From Ruania rhizosphaerae (GTDB taxonomy: Bacteria > Actinomycetota > Actinomycetes > Actinomycetales > Beutenbergiaceae), in contig NZ_VSMB01000001.1 of the NCBI RefSeq assembly GCF_009805705.1, forward strand, positions 620,001 to 684,000: a stretch of 64,000 nucleotides of DNA, given 5' to 3'. The stretch's first letter is position 1; each line of letters starts with the position of its first letter. Under the pieces are notes generated by a model. That model saw only the letters and a list, made by a program, of their open reading frames with translations. It searched no databases and had not been told where the DNA came from. Positions 51,725 through 60,386 of the stretch are shown piece after piece. The translations under genes were made by a program, and so were the position numbers.

Positions 51725-52558
51725 GTGAGCGCCTCATCGCCCGCCTTCGACGTGCGCGCCTACGTGCGCGAGCCGGTCGACCTGCGTCCGGACCAGCTGG
51801 ACCTGGAGGCCATGGCGAACCTGCCTGCTCCGGTGGTCGGCGCCGTCGGTCATCTGTGGAGCGTGGAGCGGACGATCCTGGACCTGATGCGGGACCTGCT
51901 GGTCACGCCTACGCACGCCGAGGCGCGGGTGACGGCGTTCCTGGGGACGTGGGCCTACGAGCAGTTCTGGATCACCGAATCGCTGGCCGCGGTGCTCAGG
52001 CCCGGGGGAGAGCCCACTGACCCGCCTGATTCCGGTGTGGGCGCGCTGCGAAGGATGTGGGACGAGCGAGTACGGCCGACGGTGGACGCGGTCCGGACGA
52101 ACCTACTCGGGAGCGATGTGGTGGCGGCCCACATGGTCACTGGCTGGCTGAACACGGCCGTGGTCGCGCTGGCGTACGAACGACTGGGCGCGATCGACCC
52201 GCGGTTGCGGCCCCTGACGGCGGCCGTCGCCCCGATCAAGTCGCGGCACCTGGCCTTCTACGAGGACGAGGCACATGCTCGGCTGAGTGGGTCCGCCGGA
52301 GCTATCCGGCTCGCGCGGCGTACCGTCACCCGATGGCAGTGGCCCGGGGTGCGCTATTGCGGGCATGATGCGGCATCCGGCCCGGTGCGGACGTTGCTGG
52401 CCGACCCTGCCGCGCGGCCCGGTGTGCGGGCCGTCGACGCGGGCGTTGCGGCGCTGACCGGGCAGGCGGATGCGGCGCCGCTGCGGGTGGCCTTGGGCGG
52501 ATTCGTCCAGCATTCACCCGTGGGTGGCACCGTAAGGGCCTCGACCCGCGTACAGTAA
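51725..52558 (+). CDS. Degenerate paralogue of the ferritin-like di-iron protein
   Basis: A 277-residue relative of the preceding protein: the same blocks align (RDMLVTPS with RDLLVTPT, EEFWHGEALAHVL with EQFWITESLAAVL, RHVAFY with RHLAFY). Of the six iron ligands only Glu48 and His175 remain; the others are Gln80, Ile83, Thr144 and Lys172. It is therefore unlikely to bind two irons. It may be a partner subunit of the intact protein. The GTG at 51725 has GAGGAG upstream. Confidence 0.8.
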   Translation: MSASSPAFDVRAYVREPVDLRPDQLDLEAMANLPAPVVGAVGHLWSVERTILDLMRDLLVTPTHAEARVTAFLGTWAYEQFWITESLAAVLRPGGEPTDPPDSGVGALRRMWDERVRPTVDAVRTNLLGSDVVAAHMVTGWLNTAVVALAYERLGAIDPRLRPLTAAVAPIKSRHLAFYEDEAHARLSGSAGAIRLARRTVTRWQWPGVRYCGHDAASGPVRTLLADPAARPGVRAVDAGVAALTGQADAAPLRVALGGFVQHSPVGGTVRASTRVQ

Positions 52559-52563
52559 CCGGG

Positions 52564-54873
52564 GTGTCGGACCCTCTGAAGAACGCCCACGTCCTGGTGA
52601 CCGGTGCCACCGGATTCGTCGGTCAAGCCGTCGTGGAGAAGCTGCTCGCGACCTACCCGACGACGCGGATCACGCTGCTCGTGCGCCCGCGCGGCGCCCT
52701 GACCGCCGAGGACCGGGTACGCAAGCTGCTGAAGAAGCCCGTCTTCGGGCCGTGGCGTGAGCGCATAGGTGCTGACACCGCCGAGGCCCAGCTGGCCGAG
52801 CGGATCACCGTCCTGGCCGGCGACCTGGGCGACGTGCCCCCGCTTCCCACGGACCTGACCCACGTGGTGCATTCCGCCTCCACGGTCTCCTTCGACCTGC
52901 CGATCGACGAGGCCTTCGCCGCCAATGTGGGCGGGCCGGTGAGCCTGTATGAGGCGCTCGAAGCGACCGGTGCGGATCCACACGTGGTGCACGTCTCCAC
53001 GTGCTACGTGGCGGGCCTGCGCAAGGGACTGGCCGAGGAGCGCAGCCTCGACCACGATGTGGACCGTCGCGTCGAGACCACGCGCGCGTTGCGGGCTCGC
53101 GAGTCCGCCGAGGCTGCCTCGCGTCGCCCGCAGGTGCTCGACAAGATCGTCGCCAAGGCTCGCGCGACCCACCGTCGCGCCGGGGCCCAGGCCGTGGCGC
53201 AGGCAGCGGAGGAAGCGCGCCGGGCGTGGGTGAACGATCAGCTCGTCACCGCCGGCCGGACCCGCGCCACCTCGCTCGGGTGGCCGGATGTGTACACCTT
53301 CACCAAGGCACTCGGTGAGCGGGTGGCCGAGGATCTGTGGGCCGGTGCCGGGCACCGCCTGTCGATCGTGCGCCCGACCATCATCGAGAGTTCGTTGCAG
53401 CACCCGTTTCCCGGCTGGATCGACGGGTTCAAGGTGGCCGACCCGCTGATTGCCGCCTACGGGCGCGGCATGCTGCCGGAGTTCCCGGCGCTCGCGGACT
53501 CCATCCTGGACGTCATCCCTGTCGATCATGTGGTGAACGCGATCCTCGCCGCGGCGGCGAGCCCGCCGGAGGTCGCGGAGGAGCCCGACGAGGCTGCGGC
53601 CACGAGCGTGGCTCCGCACACGAGGGCCGCCTACTATCAGGTGGCCTCCGGCAGCCGGAACCCGCTGCGGTTCGGCACGATCCTGCGGCTGCTGCGGGAG
53701 TATTTCGAGCAGCACCCGCTCACCGGTGATGACGGGTCGTTCGTGCAGGTGCCGAACTGGACCTTCCCGCACGGGCCGGCGGTGCAGCGGTCGCTGCGTC
53801 GCCGGGAGATGGCGGTCGATCTCGCGGACTCGCTGGTGGGCAAGTTGCCGCCGAACGAGACCACCCGGTCCTGGATCTCCTCGGTGTACAAGGCCAAGCG
53901 CGACCTCGGCACCCTGCGCAAGTTCACCGATCTGTACCAGGCGTACACGCAGACCGAGGTGGTCTTCGACGACACCCACACGCACGCCTTGCATGAGGCT
54001 GTCCCGGCGGAGCGGAGCGAGGAGCACGGCTTCGACGTGTCCGCGATCGACTGGACGTACTACATGAAGGAGGTGCACGTCCCGAAGGTGCCGGGGCTGA
54101 TGCGCGCACGCCGGCCGCACAACAAGCCGAGCACGAGCGCGAAGAGCCTGCCGCAGCGAGAGGACGTGCTCGCCGTCTTCGACCTGCACGGCACGGTCGC
54201 GTCCGCGAGCCTGATCGAGCACTACGTGTGGGTCGAGCTCGCCGCCAAGGGAGCAGTGCCCGCGCTGCGCGGGCTGGGCGGCATGGTCGCCTCCTCGGGC
54301 ACCTACCTGCAGGCCGAGTGGCGTGACCGTGGTGATTTCATCCGCTCGTTCATGCGCCGCTACGCCGGGGTGGACGAGGCGGTGCTGCGCGAGGTCATCG
54401 CTACCAAGGTGACGCCGTCGCTACGGGCGCGGTTGCTGGCCGAGGCCACCGAGCGGATCGCGCTGCACCGCGCCGCCGGTCACCGGACGGTGCTGGTCAG
54501 TGGCCAGATCGACGTGTTCGTGGAACCGCTCGCTGACATGTTCGATGTGATCGTGGCCGGGCAGATGGAGAAGGATTCCGGCGGTCGCTGGACCGGCCAC
54601 CTGGCGACCTCGCCGCTCGTGGACGAGGCGCGCGCCTCGTGGCTGCGCCGGTACGCCCGCGAGGAGGGGATGGATCTGGCCGGCTCCTACGCCTACGGCG
54701 ACACCTACGCCGACCGGCCCTGGCTGGAGGTGGCGGGAAAGCCGAACGTGGTCAACCCGGACGCCACTCTGTACCGCTACGCCCGTGAGAAGCGCTGGCC
54801 GGTCCACTCGTGGACCACGACGGCGGAAGGTAGGTTTTCGCCCGTCCTCCGTTCGCTGGGGTCGCGTCGATGA
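52564..54873 (+). CDS. Fatty acyl-CoA reductase fused to a HAD-IB domain
   Basis: A 769-residue protein. The N-terminal two thirds are a NAD(P)-binding male-sterility-type reductase: VLVTGATGFVGQAVVEKLL, VVHSASTVSFDLP, an active-site Tyr244-x3-Lys248 (VYTFTKALGE) and RPTIIESSLQHPFPGWIDG. It would reduce acyl-CoA to aldehyde or fatty alcohol. The C-terminal HAD-IB domain (about 530-740) has motif I as FDLHGT (Asp540, but His542 where Asp is usual), SGQIDVFV and AYGDTYAD. The HAD part may be altered in activity. No membrane segment. It ends overlapping the SDR start by ATGA. Confidence 0.87.
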   Translation: MSDPLKNAHVLVTGATGFVGQAVVEKLLATYPTTRITLLVRPRGALTAEDRVRKLLKKPVFGPWRERIGADTAEAQLAERITVLAGDLGDVPPLPTDLTHVVHSASTVSFDLPIDEAFAANVGGPVSLYEALEATGADPHVVHVSTCYVAGLRKGLAEERSLDHDVDRRVETTRALRARESAEAASRRPQVLDKIVAKARATHRRAGAQAVAQAAEEARRAWVNDQLVTAGRTRATSLGWPDVYTFTKALGERVAEDLWAGAGHRLSIVRPTIIESSLQHPFPGWIDGFKVADPLIAAYGRGMLPEFPALADSILDVIPVDHVVNAILAAAASPPEVAEEPDEAAATSVAPHTRAAYYQVASGSRNPLRFGTILRLLREYFEQHPLTGDDGSFVQVPNWTFPHGPAVQRSLRRREMAVDLADSLVGKLPPNETTRSWISSVYKAKRDLGTLRKFTDLYQAYTQTEVVFDDTHTHALHEAVPAERSEEHGFDVSAIDWTYYMKEVHVPKVPGLMRARRPHNKPSTSAKSLPQREDVLAVFDLHGTVASASLIEHYVWVELAAKGAVPALRGLGGMVASSGTYLQAEWRDRGDFIRSFMRRYAGVDEAVLREVIATKVTPSLRARLLAEATERIALHRAAGHRTVLVSGQIDVFVEPLADMFDVIVAGQMEKDSGGRWTGHLATSPLVDEARASWLRRYAREEGMDLAGSYAYGDTYADRPWLEVAGKPNVVNPDATLYRYAREKRWPVHSWTTTAEGRFSPVLRSLGSRR

Positions 54874-55673
54874 GGGGCAGGTCTCACACCACGCCGGTTC
54901 CGATCGCCGGGACTGCGATGGTGACGGGCGGGACTTCGGGGATCGGCTTGGCGTTCGCGCGGGCACTGGCCGCACGTGGATGCGACCTGGTGCTGGTGGC
55001 GCGGAACCGCCAGCGCCTTGACGCCACGGCCGAGGCGCTGCGCTCCGAGCACGGTGTGGCTGTGGAGACGCTCGTGGCCGACCTGGGCAGGCGCGGGGAC
55101 GTCGACGTCGTCGCCCGGCGTCTCGAGGACGCGAGCGCGCCGGTGGATATCCTGGTCAACAACGCCGGGATGGGCGTGCACACGCCGCTGACGTCCACCG
55201 AGATCGCAGTGCACGACGAGGCGATCGACGTGATGATCCGGGCGGTGCTCGTACTCGGCGGTGCGGCGGCGCGGACGATGGAGCAACGCGGTAGCGGCAT
55301 CATCGTGAACGTGGCCTCGGTGGCCGGCCAGGTGGCGATGGGCTCCTACTCGGCGATCAAGTCCTGGGTGGCGACGTACTCGGAGTCCCTCAGCCTCGAC
55401 ATGGAGGGCAGTGGGGTGCAGGTGATGACCCTGATGCCCGGGTGGGTGCGTACGGAGTTCCACGAACGCGCGAAGATCCGGACGAGCTCGATCCCGGACG
55501 CGCTGTGGTTGGACGCGGACGATCTGGTGACCGACTGCCTGGCCGACCTGGAACGGGGGCGGACCAGGTCGATACCATCCAAGCGGTTCCGGGTGATCTC
55601 GTGGCTTGCGCAGCGCCTGCCTCGCGCCCTGGTCCGCAGAGCGACGGCACGGATCAAGAAGGGGCGCCGATGA
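54870..55673 (+). CDS. Short-chain dehydrogenase, candidate alkyl/acyl-DHAP reductase
   Basis: A 267-residue classical SDR with TGGTSGIGLAFARAL (NADP-type Rossmann), NNAGMGV, the Ser of NVASVAG and Tyr160-x3-Lys164 (SYSAIKS). A basic, hydrophobic C-terminus (ISWLAQRLPRALVRRATARIKKGRR) suggests membrane association. By position between the reductase and acyltransferase it is a candidate for ketone reduction of alkyl-dihydroxyacetone phosphate. The ATG overlaps both neighbours. Confidence 0.86.
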   Translation: MRGRSHTTPVPIAGTAMVTGGTSGIGLAFARALAARGCDLVLVARNRQRLDATAEALRSEHGVAVETLVADLGRRGDVDVVARRLEDASAPVDILVNNAGMGVHTPLTSTEIAVHDEAIDVMIRAVLVLGGAAARTMEQRGSGIIVNVASVAGQVAMGSYSAIKSWVATYSESLSLDMEGSGVQVMTLMPGWVRTEFHERAKIRTSSIPDALWLDADDLVTDCLADLERGRTRSIPSKRFRVISWLAQRLPRALVRRATARIKKGRR

Positions 55674-56431
55674 GCACGAGGGACGAGCGCAAGCGCACCT
55701 CGCGCTACCACTCTGCCGTGCACCGGTGGGCCCGGTACATCGCGCAGCGATTCATCTTGCGCCCGATCGTGTTCTCGAACGTGCGGGTGACCGTCGAGGG
55801 TGAACGGCACGTGGCGGACCTCGACGGTCCCTTCATCGTGGTGGCCAACCACTCCAGTCACCTGGACGCCCCACTGTGCATCACGGCGCTGCCGTATTCG
55901 GTGACCAAGCACGTCGCGACGGCGGTGGCGGCCGACTACTTCTATCGCTCGACCTGGCGCAGCTCGCTGACGTCGCTGTTCTTCAACTCCTACCCGGTCG
56001 AACGCGGTAAGGCGCGCGGGAAGTCGTCTGGACTGTCGGTCTCGCTGTTGCGGCAGGGGGTGCCGTTGCTGATCTTCCCGGAGGGGACGCGTTCGCGCAC
56101 CGGTGAGATGGCCGACTTCACGCCCGGTGCGGCAGCCCTGGGCCGGGCGTTGCGGGTGCCGATCGTGCCGGTGGCACTGGTGGGTGCTCACGATGCGATG
56201 CCGCCGGGCACGTTCTGGCCCAAGACTGGCCGGATGCCGGTGAAGGTGCTGATCGGCAAGCCGGTGCGGGTGCGCCCTCGGGAGGCGCTTGCTGACCTGA
56301 ACGCACGACTGACGGCACGGGTACGGGCGATGCACACGATGCAGACGTCGTACGTGCTGGTCACCGATGACGACCGTCCGTCCAACTCTGGTGAGTCGGA
56401 GCTGCCGGACGCACAGGAAGGGATCTCATGA
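55670..56431 (+). CDS. PlsC-type 1-acylglycerol-3-phosphate acyltransferase
   Basis: A 253-residue acyltransferase with the catalytic motif NHSSHLD (60-66) and the substrate-binding FPEGTRS (136-142), followed by VPVALVGAHDAMPPG. It transfers acyl chains to a glycerolipid precursor, possibly dihydroxyacetone phosphate or the ether lysolipid. The ATG at 55670 overlaps the SDR stop. It overlaps the next gene by ATGA. Confidence 0.9.
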   Translation: MSTRDERKRTSRYHSAVHRWARYIAQRFILRPIVFSNVRVTVEGERHVADLDGPFIVVANHSSHLDAPLCITALPYSVTKHVATAVAADYFYRSTWRSSLTSLFFNSYPVERGKARGKSSGLSVSLLRQGVPLLIFPEGTRSRTGEMADFTPGAAALGRALRVPIVPVALVGAHDAMPPGTFWPKTGRMPVKVLIGKPVRVRPREALADLNARLTARVRAMHTMQTSYVLVTDDDRPSNSGESELPDAQEGIS

Positions 56432-58110
56432 GCGACGTCGTTCACCAGAAGTGGTGGGGCTGGGGTGTGGAAGGTGTGGCCTTCAACCCTGACAACAAGC
56501 CGGGCTTCGCCCCGTTCGTCCGCAAGGTGATCGGGATCGATGTGACCGGGCCCGCTGGGAGCCCGCCCTCGTTCGATGAGTTGGACGTTCCGGCCTCGCG
56601 CCTTCCGGATGAGCTGGGCGCGACGTTGCGTCGGCTGGTGGGCGACCACCAGGTCACCACGGACGACATGGATCGCGTGGTGCACACCTACGGCAAGGGT
56701 TTGCGCGACCTGGTGCGGGTGCGTGCCGGTGACCTGCCGCGGGTACCGGATGTGATCGTGTACCCGGCGAACGAAGACGAGGTCCGCGCGATTGTCGACG
56801 CCGTGGTGGATGCCGACGCCGTGATCATCCCGTTCGGTGGCGGCTCGAACATCTCCGGGTCGCTGACGCCGGAGGCGGACGAGGACCGCACCGTGGTCTC
56901 GCTCGACCTGGGGCGGTTGAACCGGGTGCTCGAGATCGACTCCGATGCCGGGCTGGCACGGGTGCAGGCCGGTGGCCTGGGCCCGGACCTGGAGGAGCAG
57001 CTCACTGAGCGCGGCTGGACGATGGGGCACCAGCCGGACTCGTTCAAGCACTCCACTCTCGGTGGCTGGATCGCAACCCGGTCCTCGGGCATGCAGTCCG
57101 ACAAGTATGGCGATATTGCCGAGATCGTGCGTGGCATGACGGTGGTGCTGCCGGGCAAGGTCGTGACGCTGCGCCCGCTGCCGAGCACGTCCACCGGTCC
57201 GAGCGTGCGAGAGATGATCCTCGGTTCGGAGGGTCGCCTCGGGGTGATCACCGAGGCGTGGGTGCATGTGCACCGGCTGCCGGAGAACCGCGAGGTCATC
57301 GCTTACCTCTTCCCGAACTGGGCCGCGGGGATCGCTGCGATGCGCGACATCTCGGTCTCGGATGCGACGCCGTCGATCACCCGCGTCTCGGACGCGAATG
57401 AGACGGCCTTCTCGCTGGCTACCCGCAAGGAGTCCAAGGGCTTGTCCTCCAAGGTGGGCGAGGGGCTGTTCGAGCTGCTCCGCCGCCGCGGATGGGACCT
57501 GGAGAAGGTCTGCATCTCCTACATCGGCTACGAGGGCGGTTCGGCGAAGGTCCGTGCCGACAAGTCCGAGGTCGGGAGAATCGTCGGCAAGCACGGCGGT
57601 ATCAAGCTCGGCAAGGGCCCGGGCGCGATGTACGACCAGAAGAAGTTCGACACTCCGTACCTGCGGGACTTCCTGCTCGACCGGGGCGCCCTCGGCGACG
57701 TCTCCGAGACTGCTGCCCCGTGGTCACGCCTGGGTGAGGTCTACGTCTCCACCGTGCGCGCGGCGAAGAAGGCGTACGAGGAGGTGGGCGTCCAGGGGTT
57801 CATCATGTGCCACCTCTCGCACTCCTACCACTCGGGTGCGTGCCTGTACTTCACGTTCGCCTTCCCGCCGCGCGAGGATACTCCGGAGCTGGAGCAGTAC
57901 GACGTGGTGAAGTCGGCGATCCAGCAGTCCTTCATCGACCACGGCGGGACCCTCTCCCACCACCACGGGGTGGGCACCGACCACGCCCCGTGGATGGAGC
58001 AGGACATCTCCGAAGCCGGTGTGGACCTGATGGTGGGACTGCTTTCCTCGGCCGACCCGGGCCGCAACCTGAACCCGGGCACGCTGCTTCCGCCCGAGCG
58101 GGAGTGGTGA
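56428..58110 (+). CDS. agpS: Alkylglycerone-phosphate synthase-like FAD enzyme
   Basis: A 560-residue FAD-linked oxidase/transferase. The N-terminus QKWWGWG is a signature of the alkyl-DHAP synthase family, the FAD PP-loop is FGGGSNISG (136-144), and the catalytic His cluster is in SHHHGVG (His511-His513). In animals and myxobacteria this enzyme swaps the acyl chain of acyl-DHAP for a fatty alcohol, forming the ether bond. It has no peroxisomal or membrane signal. The length fits bacterial AgpS. It ends the lipid run and is followed by a long perfect hairpin. Confidence 0.88.
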   Translation: MSDVVHQKWWGWGVEGVAFNPDNKPGFAPFVRKVIGIDVTGPAGSPPSFDELDVPASRLPDELGATLRRLVGDHQVTTDDMDRVVHTYGKGLRDLVRVRAGDLPRVPDVIVYPANEDEVRAIVDAVVDADAVIIPFGGGSNISGSLTPEADEDRTVVSLDLGRLNRVLEIDSDAGLARVQAGGLGPDLEEQLTERGWTMGHQPDSFKHSTLGGWIATRSSGMQSDKYGDIAEIVRGMTVVLPGKVVTLRPLPSTSTGPSVREMILGSEGRLGVITEAWVHVHRLPENREVIAYLFPNWAAGIAAMRDISVSDATPSITRVSDANETAFSLATRKESKGLSSKVGEGLFELLRRRGWDLEKVCISYIGYEGGSAKVRADKSEVGRIVGKHGGIKLGKGPGAMYDQKKFDTPYLRDFLLDRGALGDVSETAAPWSRLGEVYVSTVRAAKKAYEEVGVQGFIMCHLSHSYHSGACLYFTFAFPPREDTPELEQYDVVKSAIQQSFIDHGGTLSHHHGVGTDHAPWMEQDISEAGVDLMVGLLSSADPGRNLNPGTLLPPEREW

Positions 58111-58123
58111 ACCGCCTCCACCC

Positions 58124-58184
58124 GCGCGAACGCTGACTTGTTCGGCATCTGACGCACGGATGCCGAACAAGTCAGCGTTCGCGC
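58124..58184. repeat. Perfect 26-bp inverted repeat, terminator or mobile palindrome
   Basis: Arms at 58124-58149 and 58159-58184 are exact complements (beginning GCGCGAACGCTGACTTG) around a nine-base loop TGACGCACG. It starts 14 bases after the agpS stop. No T-run follows. It can end transcription of the lipid run, and its length and perfection also suit an interspersed palindromic element. Confidence 0.8.
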
Positions 58185-58233
58185 AGCAGCGGGCCCCTTG
58201 CCTCCTGGGCCGTGGTGCTCTTGACTGCGTGAT

Positions 58234-59571
58234 GTGACCTCACCGGACGTGGACCACGACCCGAAAGCCACGGTGGGCCCCAACCCTCCCTGGCGCTACG
58301 CCGTCGGGATGTTCGGGACCTCGATCCCGATCAACCTGATCAAGGGCTCGATGATCCTCTACTACGTGGACATCCTGGGCCTGGATGTGCGGGCGTACGG
58401 GGTGGTGATGGTGATCTACGCGATCATCGACGCCCTCGACAACCCGCTGCTCGGCTTTCTCTCCGATCGCACGCGTACCCGCTTCGGCCGCCGTCGGCCG
58501 TGGCTGCTGATCGGCGCGCCGCTGCTGGCCGCGTGCATGATCGCGTTCTTCTCCGCACCCACCTCGCTGGAGGGGATGGGCCTGGTGCTGTGGTTCGCGG
58601 TGTTCGCGATTCTGTGCGAGGCCTTCGACTCGATGCTCAACGCCAACTACGGCGCCCTGCTGCCGGAACTGTTCCCGGCCGAGCGCCGCCGGGCGGTGGC
58701 GAACTCGCTGCGGCAGGGATTCCAACTGGTGGCTCTGGTGATCTCCCTCGCCGTCACGCCGCTGCTGACCACCAGCGTGTTCGGCACTGAGACCACCACC
58801 GAGGGCTTCACCACCACGGCGATCATCTACGGCGCGATCGCGGTGGTGGTGATCTCCTTCATGGCCCTCTCGGTCCGGGAGAACCCGCGCTACTCCACCC
58901 GCGAACGCCCCCGCTTCCTGCCCGCGATCGGCTCCGTGCTGCGCAACCCGCTGTTCTGGCAGGTGGGCCTGGTGGGCGCCTGCTACGGCATCGCGATGGC
59001 GCTGGTGCTCAGCGGTGTGCAGTTGTACGTGCGCTACAGCCTCGGCCTACCCGTGGCCAACGCGCTGTACCTGCAGGGTGCCGTGATTGGTGTGACGGCC
59101 CTCGCGCTGCTCGCCTGGACGCGGCTCGTCGCGCGGTTCGGGGCGCCGCGGATGTGGCGGATCGCGTTCCTTGTCCTCGCCGGCGGATTCGTCGCCCTGT
59201 TCTTCGCTACGGATCTACTCACCGGAATCCTCGCCGGGGTCGTGCTGGGCCTGGGCTGGTCCGGCATGCTCGCCACCAACGACCTCATCGTCGCGCGTGT
59301 GCTCGATGGCGACGCCGCCCGCCATGGGGAGCATCGCGAGGGTCTGTTCCTCTCCGCGTTCGGGTTCTTCGGCCGCCTCAACGGCGTGGTCACCGGGCTG
59401 GCGCTGACCTCACTGGGCGTGTTCTTCGGCTACAACTCCGGCGACGATCCCGGCACCGACCCGGGCTTCGCGTTCCGCGTCTACCTCACCGTGTATCCGT
59501 TCGCGCTCACGGTGATCGGCGCCGTCGCCTCCCGCTTCGTGCGGCTCCCCGAGGCCGGTGCGCCGCGATGA
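58234..59571 (+). CDS. GPH-family sugar:cation symporter (MelB-like MFS)
   Basis: A 445-residue 12-helix transporter with the GPH pattern YVDILGLDVRAYGVVMVIYAIIDALDNPLLGFLSDRTRTRFGRRRPWLLIGAPLLA. This group imports glycosides and oligosaccharides with Na+ or H+. The GTG at 58234 follows the long hairpin and is likely nearly leaderless. It overlaps the deacetylase gene by ATGA, so the imported compound may be an N-acetylated or esterified sugar. Confidence 0.9.
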   Translation: MTSPDVDHDPKATVGPNPPWRYAVGMFGTSIPINLIKGSMILYYVDILGLDVRAYGVVMVIYAIIDALDNPLLGFLSDRTRTRFGRRRPWLLIGAPLLAACMIAFFSAPTSLEGMGLVLWFAVFAILCEAFDSMLNANYGALLPELFPAERRRAVANSLRQGFQLVALVISLAVTPLLTTSVFGTETTTEGFTTTAIIYGAIAVVVISFMALSVRENPRYSTRERPRFLPAIGSVLRNPLFWQVGLVGACYGIAMALVLSGVQLYVRYSLGLPVANALYLQGAVIGVTALALLAWTRLVARFGAPRMWRIAFLVLAGGFVALFFATDLLTGILAGVVLGLGWSGMLATNDLIVARVLDGDAARHGEHREGLFLSAFGFFGRLNGVVTGLALTSLGVFFGYNSGDDPGTDPGFAFRVYLTVYPFALTVIGAVASRFVRLPEAGAPR

Positions 59572-60386
59572 GACGCCTGGTCATCACCGCTGACGACCTG
59601 GGGCGGGACGCCGCCACCACCGCAGAGATCGTCGCCCTGGCGCGCGAGGGACTAATCACCGCCACCACGGTGATCGCCGTCGCTCCCGCCTCCGCCCAGG
59701 CAGCCGAGCAGATCACGACGGCGCAGGTCGCCACCCGTGTCCACCTCACGTTGACGAGTGAGACCAGCGAGACCAGCGAGTCGGGCGTGGCTGCGTGGCG
59801 ACCGCTCGCCGACGTCCCGAGCCTGGTCGAGGCCGACGGGAGCCTGACGACCGATCCGTACCGGCTCGGCGGGCGCGGCGAGACCGAGGATGTGCGCACG
59901 GAGCTCGAGGCGCAGCTGGCGTGGGCCCGCGCTCAGGGTCTGCGTGTCACGGCCGCCGACTCCCATGCCGGCGCCCTTTACGGTCTGCACGGACGGTCCT
60001 GGCTGGAGCCGGCGCTGCGCTGGTGTGCCCGGCATGGCCTCGGCTTCCGGCTGCCGCGGCAGCTGACCCCGTACCTCGGCGGTCCTGCGCCTGAACCCCT
60101 GCGCTCCGCCCACGCGGCTGCCGTGACCCTGGCCGACGAGCTCGGCGTGCCGATCCCGCAGACGATGATCACCAACAACCGCACCGCCAGCGACTGGGGC
60201 ACCTATGCCGCCTTCCGTGCCGGGATGCTCGCCCGGGTCGCCACCCTGGGTGAGGGCACGAGCGAACTGTTTCTTCACCCCTCGCCGGTATCGCAGATCC
60301 GGTCCTGGGAGGCCCGGTTGCTGCGCGATCCGGCCCTACGGGAGACGATCCGTTCCGAAGGCATCACCCTCGTGGCAGGCTGGTGA
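59568..60386 (+). CDS. ChbG/HpnK (YdjC) family deacetylase
   Basis: A 272-residue metal-dependent carbohydrate deacetylase. ITADDLG gives Asp9/Asp10, and HLTL and ADSHAGAL give the metal-binding His residues; LHPSP is near the end. The family removes acetyl groups from chitooligosaccharides or hopanoid sugars. Between the GPH symporter and PHP hydrolase it most likely acts on an imported glycoside. It overlaps the next gene by GTGA. Confidence 0.87.
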   Translation: MRRLVITADDLGRDAATTAEIVALAREGLITATTVIAVAPASAQAAEQITTAQVATRVHLTLTSETSETSESGVAAWRPLADVPSLVEADGSLTTDPYRLGGRGETEDVRTELEAQLAWARAQGLRVTAADSHAGALYGLHGRSWLEPALRWCARHGLGFRLPRQLTPYLGGPAPEPLRSAHAAAVTLADELGVPIPQTMITNNRTASDWGTYAAFRAGMLARVATLGEGTSELFLHPSPVSQIRSWEARLLRDPALRETIRSEGITLVAGW

